A stretch of DNA of 64,000 nucleotides from positions 1-64,000 of the forward strand of contig JAFXJY010000033.1 in the NCBI GenBank assembly GCA_017531985.1, given 5' to 3'. The stretch comes from Bacteroidaceae bacterium (lineage in GTDB: Bacteria; Bacteroidota; Bacteroidia; Bacteroidales; Barnesiellaceae_A). Below the pieces are notes generated by a model, which saw only the letters and a list, made by a program, of their open reading frames with translations, had not been told where the DNA came from and made no database searches. The position numbers and the translations under genes are program-made. Positions 9,176 through 17,605 of the stretch are shown here, one piece after another (the stretch's first letter is position 1; every line of letters begins with the position of its first letter).

Positions 9176-9771
9176 AACTCAAATCCCAATCGCAATCCCA
9201 CACCGCCTATGTGATACTTCCCTGCAAAAATATCCAATTCAGGTGTGAGGTGGAGTGCAAAGTAACGTGCTATACCCAGTCGAAGTCCCACGCTGACATT
9301 GACGTAAGCCAAGGCTGTCTGACCGTTGTGTACACTCGTATCACTGTTGAAGTTGCCATAGTCGGCATACGATACGCCCACTCTTGCTCCATAAGTCAAT
9401 TGTGCCATTCGCTTGCCCACATTTCCCTTCACTGCCGCGTACACCGGTATAGCCACTCCGAGTCCTTGGTCGCCCAAGTTGATGTGAAAGCCCACACCGC
9501 CTCCCACAAAGAGGTGGTGGTGCAGTTGATAACCATGCGTGGTACTCACGCTGCCGGCTATACCATTATTGATAAACGTTCCTATCAGCGGAGTGTAGTT
9601 GACAAATCCGCGATACCCTCTTGCTGCTAAGCGTTTATTGATATCAGTGGTCGTAACTTCTTGTGTGGCTACACCCTCGTCACTATTGCTTATGGTGGCA
9701 ATACCTTCGCTTGCTGTTATACTTGCTACATACCATGCACATAGCATGATGACACTAATTAACCTCTTCAT
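9172..9771 (-). CDS. Outer-membrane beta-barrel-like protein, paralog 1
   Basis: This protein is about 199 residues from the ATG at 9771 (MKRLISVIMLCAWYV signal peptide). The mature part has the block RGYRGFVNYTP, then TTHGYQLHHHLFVGGGVGF, PVYAAVKGNVG and a terminal GLRLGFEF ending in an aromatic residue, as outer-membrane barrels do. The same blocks occur in the genes at 10644 and 11479, so these are tandem paralogs. Unlike them it lacks the LKNGSIIRGELIEY region. The open frame runs on upstream into a broken rtcB; I reject that fusion because a signal peptide and a TATATTTG promoter element lie at the junction. Function is unknown. Confidence 0.75.
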   Translation of the reverse strand: MKRLISVIMLCAWYVASITASEGIATISNSDEGVATQEVTTTDINKRLAARGYRGFVNYTPLIGTFINNGIAGSVSTTHGYQLHHHLFVGGGVGFHINLGDQGLGVAIPVYAAVKGNVGKRMAQLTYGARVGVSYADYGNFNSDTSVHNGQTALAYVNVSVGLRLGIARYFALHLTPELDIFAGKYHIGGVGLRLGFEF

Positions 9772-9816
9772 AGCTATATTTGTTTGTTTTGTTGCTGTTT
9801 TTGTTTGATTATGGCA

Positions 9817-9824
9817 CAAATATA
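9817..9824 (-). promoter_or_regulatory. Putative -7 element for outer-membrane paralog 1
   Basis: It reads TATATTTG on the minus strand, 46 bases before the ATG at 9771. It lies inside the frame that joins the rtcB fossil to this gene. The -33 element is weak. Confidence 0.5.
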
Positions 9825-9908
9825 GTATTATTTTTGAAAAATGCGAAATTGTTTTGTTTTTAATTACTGCGGAATGCAGCAAAAAAAGAGGCGTATCGCT
9901 CTGAGTTG

Positions 9909-9944
9909 CACCCCAAAAGTCAGACACTGAAAACTTTTGGGGTG
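9909..9944. repeat. Perfect 12-bp inverted repeat at the break point of rtcB
   Basis: CACCCCAAAAGT and ACTTTTGGGGTG flank a 12-base spacer (9921-9932). It lies exactly where similarity to RtcB stops. It may be a terminator-like hairpin or the scar of an excised element. Confidence 0.65.
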
Positions 9945-10600
9945 TAGCACAATATGCTTCACCTGCGAGATAACCAATCGACGGATGGTTAAAGTTGGGG
10001 TCGTGAGCTATCATATGCCAGTACTTCCACACCTTTTGTCCTACATTGCGGCTTCCACAGTGAACGGTGATTGCGTAGTTTCCGGCAGGTGTTACACCTA
10101 TTTCCACAAAGTGGTTGCCACTACCCACCGTACCTATCTGGTGGAAGAATTTTGTAGCATCCATCTCCACGCGGTTGAGCAACTTCTCAATTCCACGTTC
10201 CGTAACATCTGCACTATCAACATATTCGCCCCACGCTTGTTTTGCCTCGGCATGGCGTTTCTTGATATGTGAATATAGTTCGCTATTCTTAAATCGTGTA
10301 CGCTCTTGTGAGGTCGATCCAAACTTTACATTTTCGCGTATGCGACGTTCTATCTCGGCATAGTGTTCTGCATTCACCGGAGTCTTAGTAATAGTGGTGC
10401 TGACCGTACAACCTATATCTCCGCCGATATGGTCGGGATTTACAGCCTCTTGAAATGGAGCTGTAAATCCTATAACAATATCCTTACCCGCGTGGACATC
10501 GGGCATAATGCGTATTTACTTCCCTCAAACATTGGGTGATTAACGAAGCCATAAATGATGCTTCGAGCATCATTCTCTAAAATATCTGAATATACGACGC
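9945..10600 (-). pseudogene. rtcB: Fossil of the RNA-splicing ligase gene rtcB (truncated, frameshifted)
   Basis: The frame from 10506 encodes MPDVHAGKDIVIGF, HIGGDIGCTV (with the D-x-x-C manganese ligands), GTVGSGNHFVEI and VHCGSRNVGQKVWKY, all RtcB blocks. Similarity stops near GYLAGEAY (about 9950), so the C-terminal half with the remaining metal and guanylation histidines is lost. Upstream, another frame gives YCKDCVVYSDILENDARS and HPMFEGSK. It rejoins IRIMPDVH if one A is restored near 10515, so there is also a 1-base frameshift. The true N-terminus is missing too. Non-functional remnant lying between two outer-membrane paralogs. Confidence 0.8.
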
Positions 10601-10643
10601 AATCTTTACAATAACTCTATTGGTGTAGCAATATTACGTTCTT

Positions 10644-11366
10644 CTAAAATTCAAATCCCAATCCGATACCCCAGCCGAAATTGACATAGGCTCCCATATA
10701 CAAATCCATCTCTGAGATGATTTTGACTGCAAAGTTGGGATTGACGGGCAATCGCATTCCTATGCTGTAATTGTTGTAGAAACTTGTTCCGGTTATTATA
10801 TAATCTTCATATCTATAACTATCGTTTATATAATAATAATCCGATGACTCTCCACGTCCGATGCCAAAACCAACATTTAAGCCGTAAGTGAATTGTACAG
10901 CTCCACGGGCTACATTACCCTTGAATGATGCATATATAGGAATAGAAAAAAATCCATTCGCATAATTTGCCGAAAATCCTACACCTCCACCTACAAAGAC
11001 GTTGTGGTTGAACTGATAACCATGTGTCGTATTCAGGCTGAATGCCAAGCTTTGAATGGTTAAATCAAAGGGGGTAATATCAATAAATCCGCGATAGCCG
11101 CGAGGTGCAAGATACTTTTCATTGTACCCTGCTATTTTATTCGTTGCGTTTTCGATGCTTTCATCGCGAATAACGCTGGCTACGTCTTCATCGTTGAAGA
11201 CAAAGATATTACCATCTGGGGTTTGGATTGTTGTTTTCTCTCCCGGAATGTACTCTATCAGCTCACCGCGAATAATACTGCCGTTTTTAAGATTGACAAC
11301 ATTTTGTGCCGTACTGCTCACTATTGCTATCAGCAACGCAAGCATAATCAGTGTAATCCTCTTCAT
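10644..11366 (-). CDS. Outer-membrane beta-barrel-like protein, paralog 2
   Basis: This 240-residue secreted protein has signal peptide MKRITLIMLALLIAIVSSTAQ. Residues 22-70 carry the block VVNLKNGSIIRGELIEYIPG, then IQTPDGNIFVFNDEDVASV, a common N-terminal module of Bacteroidetes envelope proteins. The C-terminal region RGYRGFIDITPFD, TTHGYQFNHNVFVGGGVGF, PIYASFKGNVARGAVQFTYG through GIGLGFEF is predicted to form a small outer-membrane barrel. It is a close relative of the next gene upstream (11479-12183), which shares both modules. No promoter of the usual pattern is evident in the 112-base gap, so it may be read from the 12237 promoter. Role unknown. Confidence 0.75.
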   Translation of the reverse strand: MKRITLIMLALLIAIVSSTAQNVVNLKNGSIIRGELIEYIPGEKTTIQTPDGNIFVFNDEDVASVIRDESIENATNKIAGYNEKYLAPRGYRGFIDITPFDLTIQSLAFSLNTTHGYQFNHNVFVGGGVGFSANYANGFFSIPIYASFKGNVARGAVQFTYGLNVGFGIGRGESSDYYYINDSYRYEDYIITGTSFYNNYSIGMRLPVNPNFAVKIISEMDLYMGAYVNFGWGIGLGFEF

Positions 11367-11478
11367 AGTAGTGTGTTATTTGATGGGTATGTAATGATTG
11401 TAATTTCTTGTTGTTGTAGGTAGTGTTGATGTCGTACTATATGTTGCATCGGCTACTCTTTGTTCTGCCCTTAGCTGT

Positions 11479-12183
11479 TTAGAATTCAAGACCCAAGCCA
11501 AGGCCGCAACCATAGTTTATCTTGATGCTTGTTCCCAAATATAAGTTAAACTCTGCCATAAGATTGATGGCAAAATCGGGATTGATGGCAAATCGCATAC
11601 CCACGTTACAACCGCTGTAAAAGTTAGTGTCGGTCACGATAAACTCATCGCTGGCATCAAGTTCGGCGTAGGGGTCATAGTAAGCACCCACATTAACACC
11701 ATAGGTAAATTGTACCGGACCTTCGGCTACATTGCCCTTGAATGCCGCATAGATAGGTACTGTTACATGGCCAAATGTGTAATCGACAGTCATTCCCATA
11801 CCGCCTCCTACAAAGAATTTATGATTTATCTGATAACCATGAGTGGTCTTGATGTTGAATACATATCCCTGATTGGTTGCATTGAATGGGTTTATTTCAA
11901 TAAATCCACGATAACCGCGAGGTGCAAGGTACTTATTTTGATAGTTGGCATTGTGCTTCGTGTTAAGTGGGTCACGCTCTTCTTGCGTTATGCTTATCAC
12001 ATCATCATCGTTATACACAAAGATACTGCCATCTTGTGCTTTGATAGATATTTTCTCATTGGGGACATACTCTATCAACTCTCCTCGAATGATACTGCCG
12101 TTTTTCAGCTTCACAATATTTTGAGCATTACTACCCACTATTGCCATTAATGATAGTAACGTGATAATGATAATCCTTTTCAT
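11479..12183 (-). CDS. Outer-membrane beta-barrel-like protein, paralog 3
   Basis: It is 234 residues from ATG 12183 (MKRIIIITLLSLMAIVGSNAQ signal peptide). The upstream in-frame extension is rejected because the promoter's start site falls inside it. The module IVKLKNGSIIRGELIEYVPN with IKAQDGSIFVYNDDDVISI is followed by the barrel-like region RGYRGFIEINPFN, TTHGYQINHKFFVGGGMG, PIYAAFKGNVAEGPVQFTYG and a terminal LGLGLEF. It is the promoter-proximal member of the tandem trio. A perfect promoter lies at 12237-12268 and an 11-C homopolymer a further 26 bases upstream. Confidence 0.78.
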   Translation of the reverse strand: MKRIIIITLLSLMAIVGSNAQNIVKLKNGSIIRGELIEYVPNEKISIKAQDGSIFVYNDDDVISITQEERDPLNTKHNANYQNKYLAPRGYRGFIEINPFNATNQGYVFNIKTTHGYQINHKFFVGGGMGMTVDYTFGHVTVPIYAAFKGNVAEGPVQFTYGVNVGAYYDPYAELDASDEFIVTDTNFYSGCNVGMRFAINPDFAINLMAEFNLYLGTSIKINYGCGLGLGLEF

Positions 12184-12236
12184 GTGTGCGTTCATGTTTG
12201 ATATTTGATCAATAAGGTTATTTCTTGTTGATGTTG

Positions 12237-12268
12237 CAAATGTAATGTTAAACGTGTGGATTATCAAA
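12237..12268 (-). promoter_or_regulatory. Promoter of outer-membrane paralog 3
   Basis: On the minus strand TTTG (12265-12268), 20 bases, then TACATTTG (12237-12244): a full match to the Bacteroides -33/-7 consensus. The leader would be about 47 bases. Confidence 0.8.
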
Positions 12269-12293
12269 CTATTTATGTTAAAACTTCGGCATA

Positions 12294-12304
12294 CCCCCCC
12301 CCCC
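12294..12304. repeat. Homopolymer of eleven C
   Basis: An uninterrupted C11 on the plus strand (G11 on the coding strand) lies just upstream of the -33 element at 12265. Such tracts slip during replication. Confidence 0.85.
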
Positions 12305-12322
12305 GATTGTAAAAAAAAATTG

Positions 12323-12900
12323 CTATTTATGACAACCTCTGCCTTTTCCTATCTTTTTCTTTCCATGCTCTATGTACACACCTTTATCAGGAACTTTCGG
12401 TAGTCTTTTTCCCGACAAGTCGTAGATGGCAGCATCGTTGTCATGACTCTCTTTATCTGATGCTACGTTGTGAAGAGATGAAACAGCCTCTCGAAACTCA
12501 CTCGTGGTAAAGATTATTTCGCCGTCTGCTTCGCAACGTATTAAATGATGGTGATTGCCGACCGATTCAAATCCCCACGTATTGAGCAATCCTCCTTCGC
12601 TACCAATACCTTCAATCCACCAGCCCGATGGATATTCCTCCTCATCGTTCGCTGCTCTTCGACTTATCTTCCGGGCTGAGTATGTTATGTTACATACTGT
12701 TATGCTCCTTTGTTCATGAATGTCAATGGTTATAGGCATGCTCTCGGGATGAACAGTGTCGTCTATGCTGCAACTACCGCCTATTTCACACCCCCAGTCG
12801 TATAGGATATAAAACCGGTCGTGTAGCGAGGGTGCAATTTTTTTTAATATTTTTACAAATTTAGTAATACACTGTAAAACAAAATAATATTACATGTGTT
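12323..12900 (-). pseudogene. C-terminal remnant of a secreted protein with Bacteroidetes C-terminal domain
   Basis: The open part from ATG 12739 is 138 residues. It contains GWWIEGIGSEGGLLNTWGF, then HHHLIRCEADGEIIFT, and the typical tail AAIYDLSGKRLPKVPDKGVY with a lysine-rich end. The same frame continues upstream without ATG (LHDRFYILYDWGCEIGGSC...) to a stop near 12898. That upstream text matches the mid-part of the same secreted protein type (YDF...GD... then WIEGIGS), so the N-terminus and signal peptide have been lost. Internal translation from 12739 would give a cytosolic fragment. The Tail resembles C-terminal anchoring/sorting modules. Confidence 0.6.
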
Positions 12901-12956
12901 TTTTTGTTTTTTTTGACGGTTTCCTCTATTCTGTCTCTTCTCATTTATTTCCTTGC

Positions 12957-14963
12957 TCAGAATCTTACTCTGATGTCGGCAAAGAAGTTGCAAGGTGTTT
13001 CTATGAAATAGAGTGGCTCATTGGCTCCCAGCATACCGTTTGAGTAAGAGCGTTCGTTGAGGATATTGTTGACATATACTCCGGCAGTAATGTTGCGGTA
13101 GGTATAGGAGAGTGATGCGTTGAGTCGCAATGATGGGTCGATGCGATAACGATTGTTCAGGTCGAAATACATACTGCTGCGGTATCGAATACCCACTCCT
13201 ACGTCGCATCCGCCTATGCGATAGCCTATCTCCTGATTGACAATCCATGATGGACTGAGTACATGGGTATATTGTTCCTGCTCGTAGTCAACGCGGTTGA
13301 TGGAGTAGCTGCTGCTGTTGGTCAATCGTAAGTTGGCAATAGGGTAGTAGGTTGCCGACAGCTCTACACCGGTGCGGTAGCTGTTGGCTGCGTTGATGTG
13401 TATGGGCTGCCCATTATTGCCTATCGCTCCGTTGAGTATCAACTCATCGTCGAAGTGCATATAGTATAAGTTGACATTGGCTGTAAAGTTGCTCAACGTG
13501 ATATTATAACCTCCTTCTACATCAAGCACTCGTTCGGCTTGTGTGGTGTGCAGGGTCGTGTAGTTCTCTTCTCCGCCAAACATGTCACCACGAGTGGGTT
13601 CGCGGTGGGTGCGTGTCACTCCGGCGTAGATGGCATTGTATCGGTCGCATTGCCAGCGACTGTGTAATGACCAGTTCAAGAAATTCCAGTCAATGCGATT
13701 GAAGGGTTGATCACCTCGATAGTCGAAGTCGGCATGACGATATTGCAAGTTTCCACCCAATGTTACTCCATTGAATGTATAGGTGCTTTTCACAAAGAGG
13801 CTTATATCGTTCTTGTAGCCCGTATTATCCCACAAAGCGGCCTCTTGCTGATTATTGGTTCCCAAGTGTCGGCGGTTGAAGGTTGAGGCATTGACTCCGG
13901 TGGTGATTTTCCACTTATTGAGGTCAAACTTGGCTGCTGCATTACCACCCACATAATGAAATTCCTGATTGTAATAGTCTATTTCGCCTGTTGCTGCCCA
14001 ATCAGGGTCGATGGTGCGACACATGAAGTTGTCGACATCGAAGGTATAATATCCGGTAGCATAGTTGTAGTAGACCGATGCTGTCAGCGACACTGTTTCG
14101 CCAATGTATCCTTGATACTGCAACTTGTTGATATTCTGTATGTAATGGTCTATCTCCTCGCTGCTGCAACCATTACTGCGAGGGTTGGTGGCTATCTCGG
14201 TGGCTGTCGAGCCTATCCATGCCATGCCGTTGCGTGACTGTCCCACAAAACTCAGCAAGTCCATCTTGTGACGGTTATTGATGTAGTAACCTATCTTGAC
14301 AAACCCCGATTGTGCATTGTTGTAGGCATGTTCACGATAGCCATCGCTCTGTTGATGCGACAACTTTACATGTGCAGCCCATCTGCCTTTACGACCGGTA
14401 TTGTATTCGCCACCGACCTTCAACGTGTTGTAACTGCCGTAGCCGGCATAAGCACTCGATGTCGTGTCGCGTAGAAGGTCGACCGACTCAAAGTTGATGC
14501 TGCCGGCATAACCTGCGGCTCCGTTGTTGTCGATGTTGGCTCCATTCTCTACCTTGATGGAGTGCATGCTCGACAAGAGATCGGGAAAGTTCGAAAAGTA
14601 GATGTTCATGTCCTCTCCATCATTGAGTGGCATGCCATCCAATGTCATATTGATGCGTGTCTGGTCGATCCCTCGCATGCGTATGTAGGAGTAACCATAC
14701 TCGTTGCCGGTGTCGCTGTACGCCATTACCGAGGGCATGCGTGCCATGATAAACGATGGCTCTTGACCTCGATTCTCTATCGTTATGTTTTGGCGGGAGA
14801 GGGTTGTACCGGTGCGAAGATTACTCCTGTAAAAACTCACTACCGACACTTCGTCGAGTTGATGCACTGTCGTGTCGTTGTCATACGTCTCTGCTTGGGC
14901 TGCATTTATCCCCACAAGGGATAACATCGCACAGCACAATATTTTCTTCAAGGAACAATACAT
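12957..14963 (-). CDS. TonB-dependent outer-membrane receptor
   Basis: This 668-residue protein has signal peptide MYCSLKKILCCAMLSLVGINAAQA, a TonB-box-like LDEVSVVSF near 36-44, a plug domain (about 50-165; RMRGIDQTRINMTLDGMPLN and NGAAGYAGSINFES), and a long beta barrel ending DIRVRF with terminal Phe. There is no carboxypeptidase-like N-terminal domain and no SusD partner nearby. That points to siderophore, cobalamin, heme or peptide uptake rather than glycan uptake. It follows the 61-residue acidic peptide gene by 31 bases and the radical SAM gene beyond it, so all three look like one transcription unit. Confidence 0.92.
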   Translation of the reverse strand: MYCSLKKILCCAMLSLVGINAAQAETYDNDTTVHQLDEVSVVSFYRSNLRTGTTLSRQNITIENRGQEPSFIMARMPSVMAYSDTGNEYGYSYIRMRGIDQTRINMTLDGMPLNDGEDMNIYFSNFPDLLSSMHSIKVENGANIDNNGAAGYAGSINFESVDLLRDTTSSAYAGYGSYNTLKVGGEYNTGRKGRWAAHVKLSHQQSDGYREHAYNNAQSGFVKIGYYINNRHKMDLLSFVGQSRNGMAWIGSTATEIATNPRSNGCSSEEIDHYIQNINKLQYQGYIGETVSLTASVYYNYATGYYTFDVDNFMCRTIDPDWAATGEIDYYNQEFHYVGGNAAAKFDLNKWKITTGVNASTFNRRHLGTNNQQEAALWDNTGYKNDISLFVKSTYTFNGVTLGGNLQYRHADFDYRGDQPFNRIDWNFLNWSLHSRWQCDRYNAIYAGVTRTHREPTRGDMFGGEENYTTLHTTQAERVLDVEGGYNITLSNFTANVNLYYMHFDDELILNGAIGNNGQPIHINAANSYRTGVELSATYYPIANLRLTNSSSYSINRVDYEQEQYTHVLSPSWIVNQEIGYRIGGCDVGVGIRYRSSMYFDLNNRYRIDPSLRLNASLSYTYRNITAGVYVNNILNERSYSNGMLGANEPLYFIETPCNFFADIRVRF

Positions 14964-14994
14964 TTTCTTTCTCGTTTACAACATTCGGCTCTAT

Positions 14995-15180
14995 TTATTC
15001 TTCCGTGCTATTGCAATCGATGTCGCCTATAAGGCCATCAAGTTCAACCGGCTCCTCATCCTTCGGCTCCTCATCCTCTACAAGGATTCCCAATGTGCGT
15101 TGTGATAACGACTCCGCAACTCGCTCTCCTATTTTCAGCCCGTTTTCCTTGGCAAATTTTTCAAAATCTTTAATCAACAT
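14995..15180 (-). CDS. Small acidic protein, 61 residues, partner of a radical SAM enzyme
   Basis: No family recognised. Residues 1-30 (MLIKDFEKFAKENGLKIGER onward) look helical and basic/amphipathic. Residues 35-61 are extremely acidic (13 Asp/Glu in 27), with a single cysteine (C56, IDCNSTEE end). The gene lies 21 bases after the radical SAM gene and 31 bases before the TonB receptor on the same strand, so translation as part of the unit is likely. It could be a peptide substrate (leader plus core), a small subunit, or an unrelated regulator. The ATG start is the only good one. Confidence 0.6.
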   Translation of the reverse strand: MLIKDFEKFAKENGLKIGERVAESLSQRTLGILVEDEEPKDEEPVELDGLIGDIDCNSTEE

Positions 15181-15201
15181 GGTAAGATAGTTTTTTTGAG
15201 A

Positions 15202-16008
15202 TTAAATAATAATTTCATCGCGTTGCGACAACTCTTCGGTGAGCATACGCAACTCCTTTTCACACACAGGACAATGTCCTGAGCTGCATACGGTGTGTGT
15301 GCAGGGGGTAGGGGTGTACGCCACATGATTGGCTTGGGCAATTATGCTACGCACTTTCTTCAATATCTCGCACTTTGTCTTTCCGGCTGTCGTTGCTACC
15401 GACGATTTCGGCAGTGGTGTTGTGACATAGTTAAATGAATGAACCTTGCCTATGGCACAATCTTGTAGTTTTTCAAGCGTCTGCTTCACATCCTCCTCGC
15501 TATTGTAACCCGGAATCAAAGGAACACGCACCGTCATGTGTGCCGACTTTTCATGCTCTATCAGGTAATTCAAGTTCTCAACGACTTGTTCTAATTCGCC
15601 TCCTGTGTACAGCTTGTACGTCGTTTCATCAAGTGTCTTAATGTCAATGATAAAATCATCCACAACATCTACAAGCCTTGCAATATCTTCTTGTGGAACA
15701 TTCAACGAAGTCTCCATTGTATAATTCCACTCATGCCCGGCACAACTCACAAATGCTTCTATAAATTCGCTATGCAGGGCAGGTTCTCCACCACCGAAGG
15801 TTATACCGCCGCCCGTAGCCCGAAAATACAAGTCGTCGCATTTCACTCGCTCATACAACTCCTGTACCGACATCTTTCGCCACAGCCCATCGGCACTATG
15901 ACACCTATTGTTGAGACAATACCTGCAATGTAACGGACAGCCATGTAGACCTACAAGCGTTGTTATACCTCGTCCGTCTAAGTTGAGCCGATGGCGATGT
16001 ATGCCCAT
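15202..16008 (-). CDS. Radical SAM enzyme, PflA/glycyl-radical-activase-like
   Basis: It has 268 residues from ATG 16008; an in-frame TTG at 16047 could add 13. The cluster motif is GCPLHCRYC (C24, C28, C31; CX3CX2C), followed by GGGITFGGGEP, the SAM-binding GGE region typical of PflA-like activases, and IDIKTLDE. The C-terminus carries extra cysteines (CTHTVCSSGHCPVCE), perhaps for another Fe-S or metal site. No glycyl radical enzyme is near; instead a 61-residue acidic ORF and a TonB receptor follow. Its substrate is therefore open. Promoter at 16088-16118. Confidence 0.8.
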   Translation of the reverse strand: MGIHRHRLNLDGRGITTLVGLHGCPLHCRYCLNNRCHSADGLWRKMSVQELYERVKCDDLYFRATGGGITFGGGEPALHSEFIEAFVSCAGHEWNYTMETSLNVPQEDIARLVDVVDDFIIDIKTLDETTYKLYTGGELEQVVENLNYLIEHEKSAHMTVRVPLIPGYNSEEDVKQTLEKLQDCAIGKVHSFNYVTTPLPKSSVATTAGKTKCEILKKVRSIIAQANHVAYTPTPCTHTVCSSGHCPVCEKELRMLTEELSQRDEIII

Positions 16009-16087
16009 CAGCGATGTCGTAATATTGGGGTTAGCAGTTTCCAACAAAGCAGGTGTTTGATAATATAGTTTACATTTGTTTCTACCA

Positions 16088-16118
16088 CAAATGTACTACC
16101 TTTATTTATTTCAAGCAA
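16088..16118 (-). promoter_or_regulatory. Promoter of the radical SAM/peptide/TonB-receptor unit
   Basis: On the minus strand TTGC (16115-16118), 19 bases, then TACATTTG (16088-16095). It lies just downstream of the dnaA terminator, so the unit is independently transcribed. Confidence 0.7.
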
Positions 16119-16133
16119 GTTTTTGGCTATATA

Positions 16134-16168
16134 AAGAACCGATGCAAGCTATTAGCGTGCATCGGTTC
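16134..16168 (-). terminator. Terminator after dnaA
   Basis: An 11-bp stem GAACCGATGCA / TGCATCGGTTC with an 11-base loop lies about 37 bases after the dnaA stop and is followed on the minus strand by TTTATA. The T-run is modest. Confidence 0.65.
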
Positions 16169-16204
16169 AACAATATATGAAAACAATTTACAATTTTCAC
16201 CCAT

Positions 16205-17605
16205 TTATGCCACCAGCAACTTCTCTATCTCGTTGAGCGACTTTTGCAACTCCTTGTCGACCTGCATCTGTCCTTCGATGGTTTTACATGCATGCAACAC
16301 GGTGGCATGGTCGTAGCGACCCAGTTGCGAACCTATACCCGCCAACGCCATCGATGTGTGCTTCTTGGTCAGATACATTGCTATTTGGCGAGCCACCACG
16401 ATTTCACGCTTTCGCGAACGTGTCACAAGTGTCTCAGGTTTCATGTTATAGTAGTTGCACACTGCATTGCGTACACTGTCGATGGTTATCTGTCTCTTAA
16501 CCATCTTCACACTGCGTGATACTACTTGCTCGGCAAGGTCAAGGGTCACCTCGTGGTTAAATGCCATCGAGTGTGCCATCAACGATACGATTGTACCTTC
16601 AAGGTCGCGTACGTTATCCGTTACATTATGAGCAATATAATTGACAACATCTTCCGATATGGTAAGACCATCACGCTCTATCTTGTTGTGCAGTATGTCG
16701 CGACGCAATGAGAAGTCGGGACGCTCTACAACCGTTTGCAAGCCCCATTTGAAGCGAGTCAGCAAGCGTGGCACTATTCCGTCGAGTTCCACCGGTGGAC
16801 GGTCGCAGGTGAGTACAAGTTGCTTCCCATTCAGATGCAAGTGATTAAATATGTGGAAGAATGTATTCTGTGTCTGTATCTTACCGGCAAACTCTTGTAT
16901 ATCATCCATCAATAACACATCGATGCTTTGATAGAAGTTGATAAAGTCATTTACCTGATTGTTGCGTACGGCCGTTGTATATTGTTGTTGAAACAAGTTG
17001 GCCGAGAGGTATAATACTCGTGAACGTGGATTTTGCTCTTTGATTTTGGCACCTATCGCTTGTACAAGGTGGGTTTTACCCACTCCCGATTCTCCATAGA
17101 TAAACATCGGGTTAAATGGGTTATTTCCCGGCGATGCCGCTACTGTCTCTCCGGCTATGCGGGCTACTTTATTACTATCGCTTGCGTAGTAATTATTAAA
17201 TGTATAATAGGGATTGAGCTGCGAAGCAAGGTCTTCGTATTCGGGAGCTTGGAACGGATTGGTGGGTTCTACGGGACGACCTTGACGCATGTTGCGAGCT
17301 ACCGGTATAGATTGTTCGGGCGATGATACATTGACCGTCGCTACCGGATTCTCTACTACCGTTACCTTATAATATAACTTTATATTCTTTCCGTATACGC
17401 GAGTAAGCACCGGACGTAATAACTCCATGTAGTTACTCTCTATATACTCTTGGAAAAAGTGGGATGGCACTTGCAGTACAAGCATATTATTCTCGAACGA
17501 ATACGACTTGATGGGTACGAACCATTTTTCGTACACTACCTCATCGACATTATCGTGAATAATCGCAAGGCATTTATCCCATAAAGCGATATGTTCCAAA
17601 CTCAT
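16205..17605 (-). CDS. dnaA: Chromosomal replication initiator protein DnaA
   Basis: This 466-residue AAA+ initiator binds DnaA boxes and melts the origin. Start chosen at ATG 17605 (MSLEHIALWDKCLAII), which begins domain I; the longer frame to 17662 adds 19 lysine-rich residues without family support. Walker A is GESGVGKTH, Walker B is VLLMDDIQ, and the C-terminal domain IV shows YDHATVLHACKTI, the DnaA-box recognition signature. It stands alone, flanked by the radical SAM unit and a 700-base AT-rich spacer. I see no cluster of TTATCCACA boxes there, so an origin is not supported here. Confidence 0.97.
   Translation of the reverse strand: MSLEHIALWDKCLAIIHDNVDEVVYEKWFVPIKSYSFENNMLVLQVPSHFFQEYIESNYMELLRPVLTRVYGKNIKLYYKVTVVENPVATVNVSSPEQSIPVARNMRQGRPVEPTNPFQAPEYEDLASQLNPYYTFNNYYASDSNKVARIAGETVAASPGNNPFNPMFIYGESGVGKTHLVQAIGAKIKEQNPRSRVLYLSANLFQQQYTTAVRNNQVNDFINFYQSIDVLLMDDIQEFAGKIQTQNTFFHIFNHLHLNGKQLVLTCDRPPVELDGIVPRLLTRFKWGLQTVVERPDFSLRRDILHNKIERDGLTISEDVVNYIAHNVTDNVRDLEGTIVSLMAHSMAFNHEVTLDLAEQVVSRSVKMVKRQITIDSVRNAVCNYYNMKPETLVTRSRKREIVVARQIAMYLTKKHTSMALAGIGSQLGRYDHATVLHACKTIEGQMQVDKELQKSLNEIEKLLVA

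Noticed and set aside
9172..10506. A 444-residue RtcB-outer-membrane fusion protein
   Set aside because: The join lies in non-family sequence with a signal peptide and a TATATTTG promoter element directly after it; the RtcB part is frameshifted and truncated.
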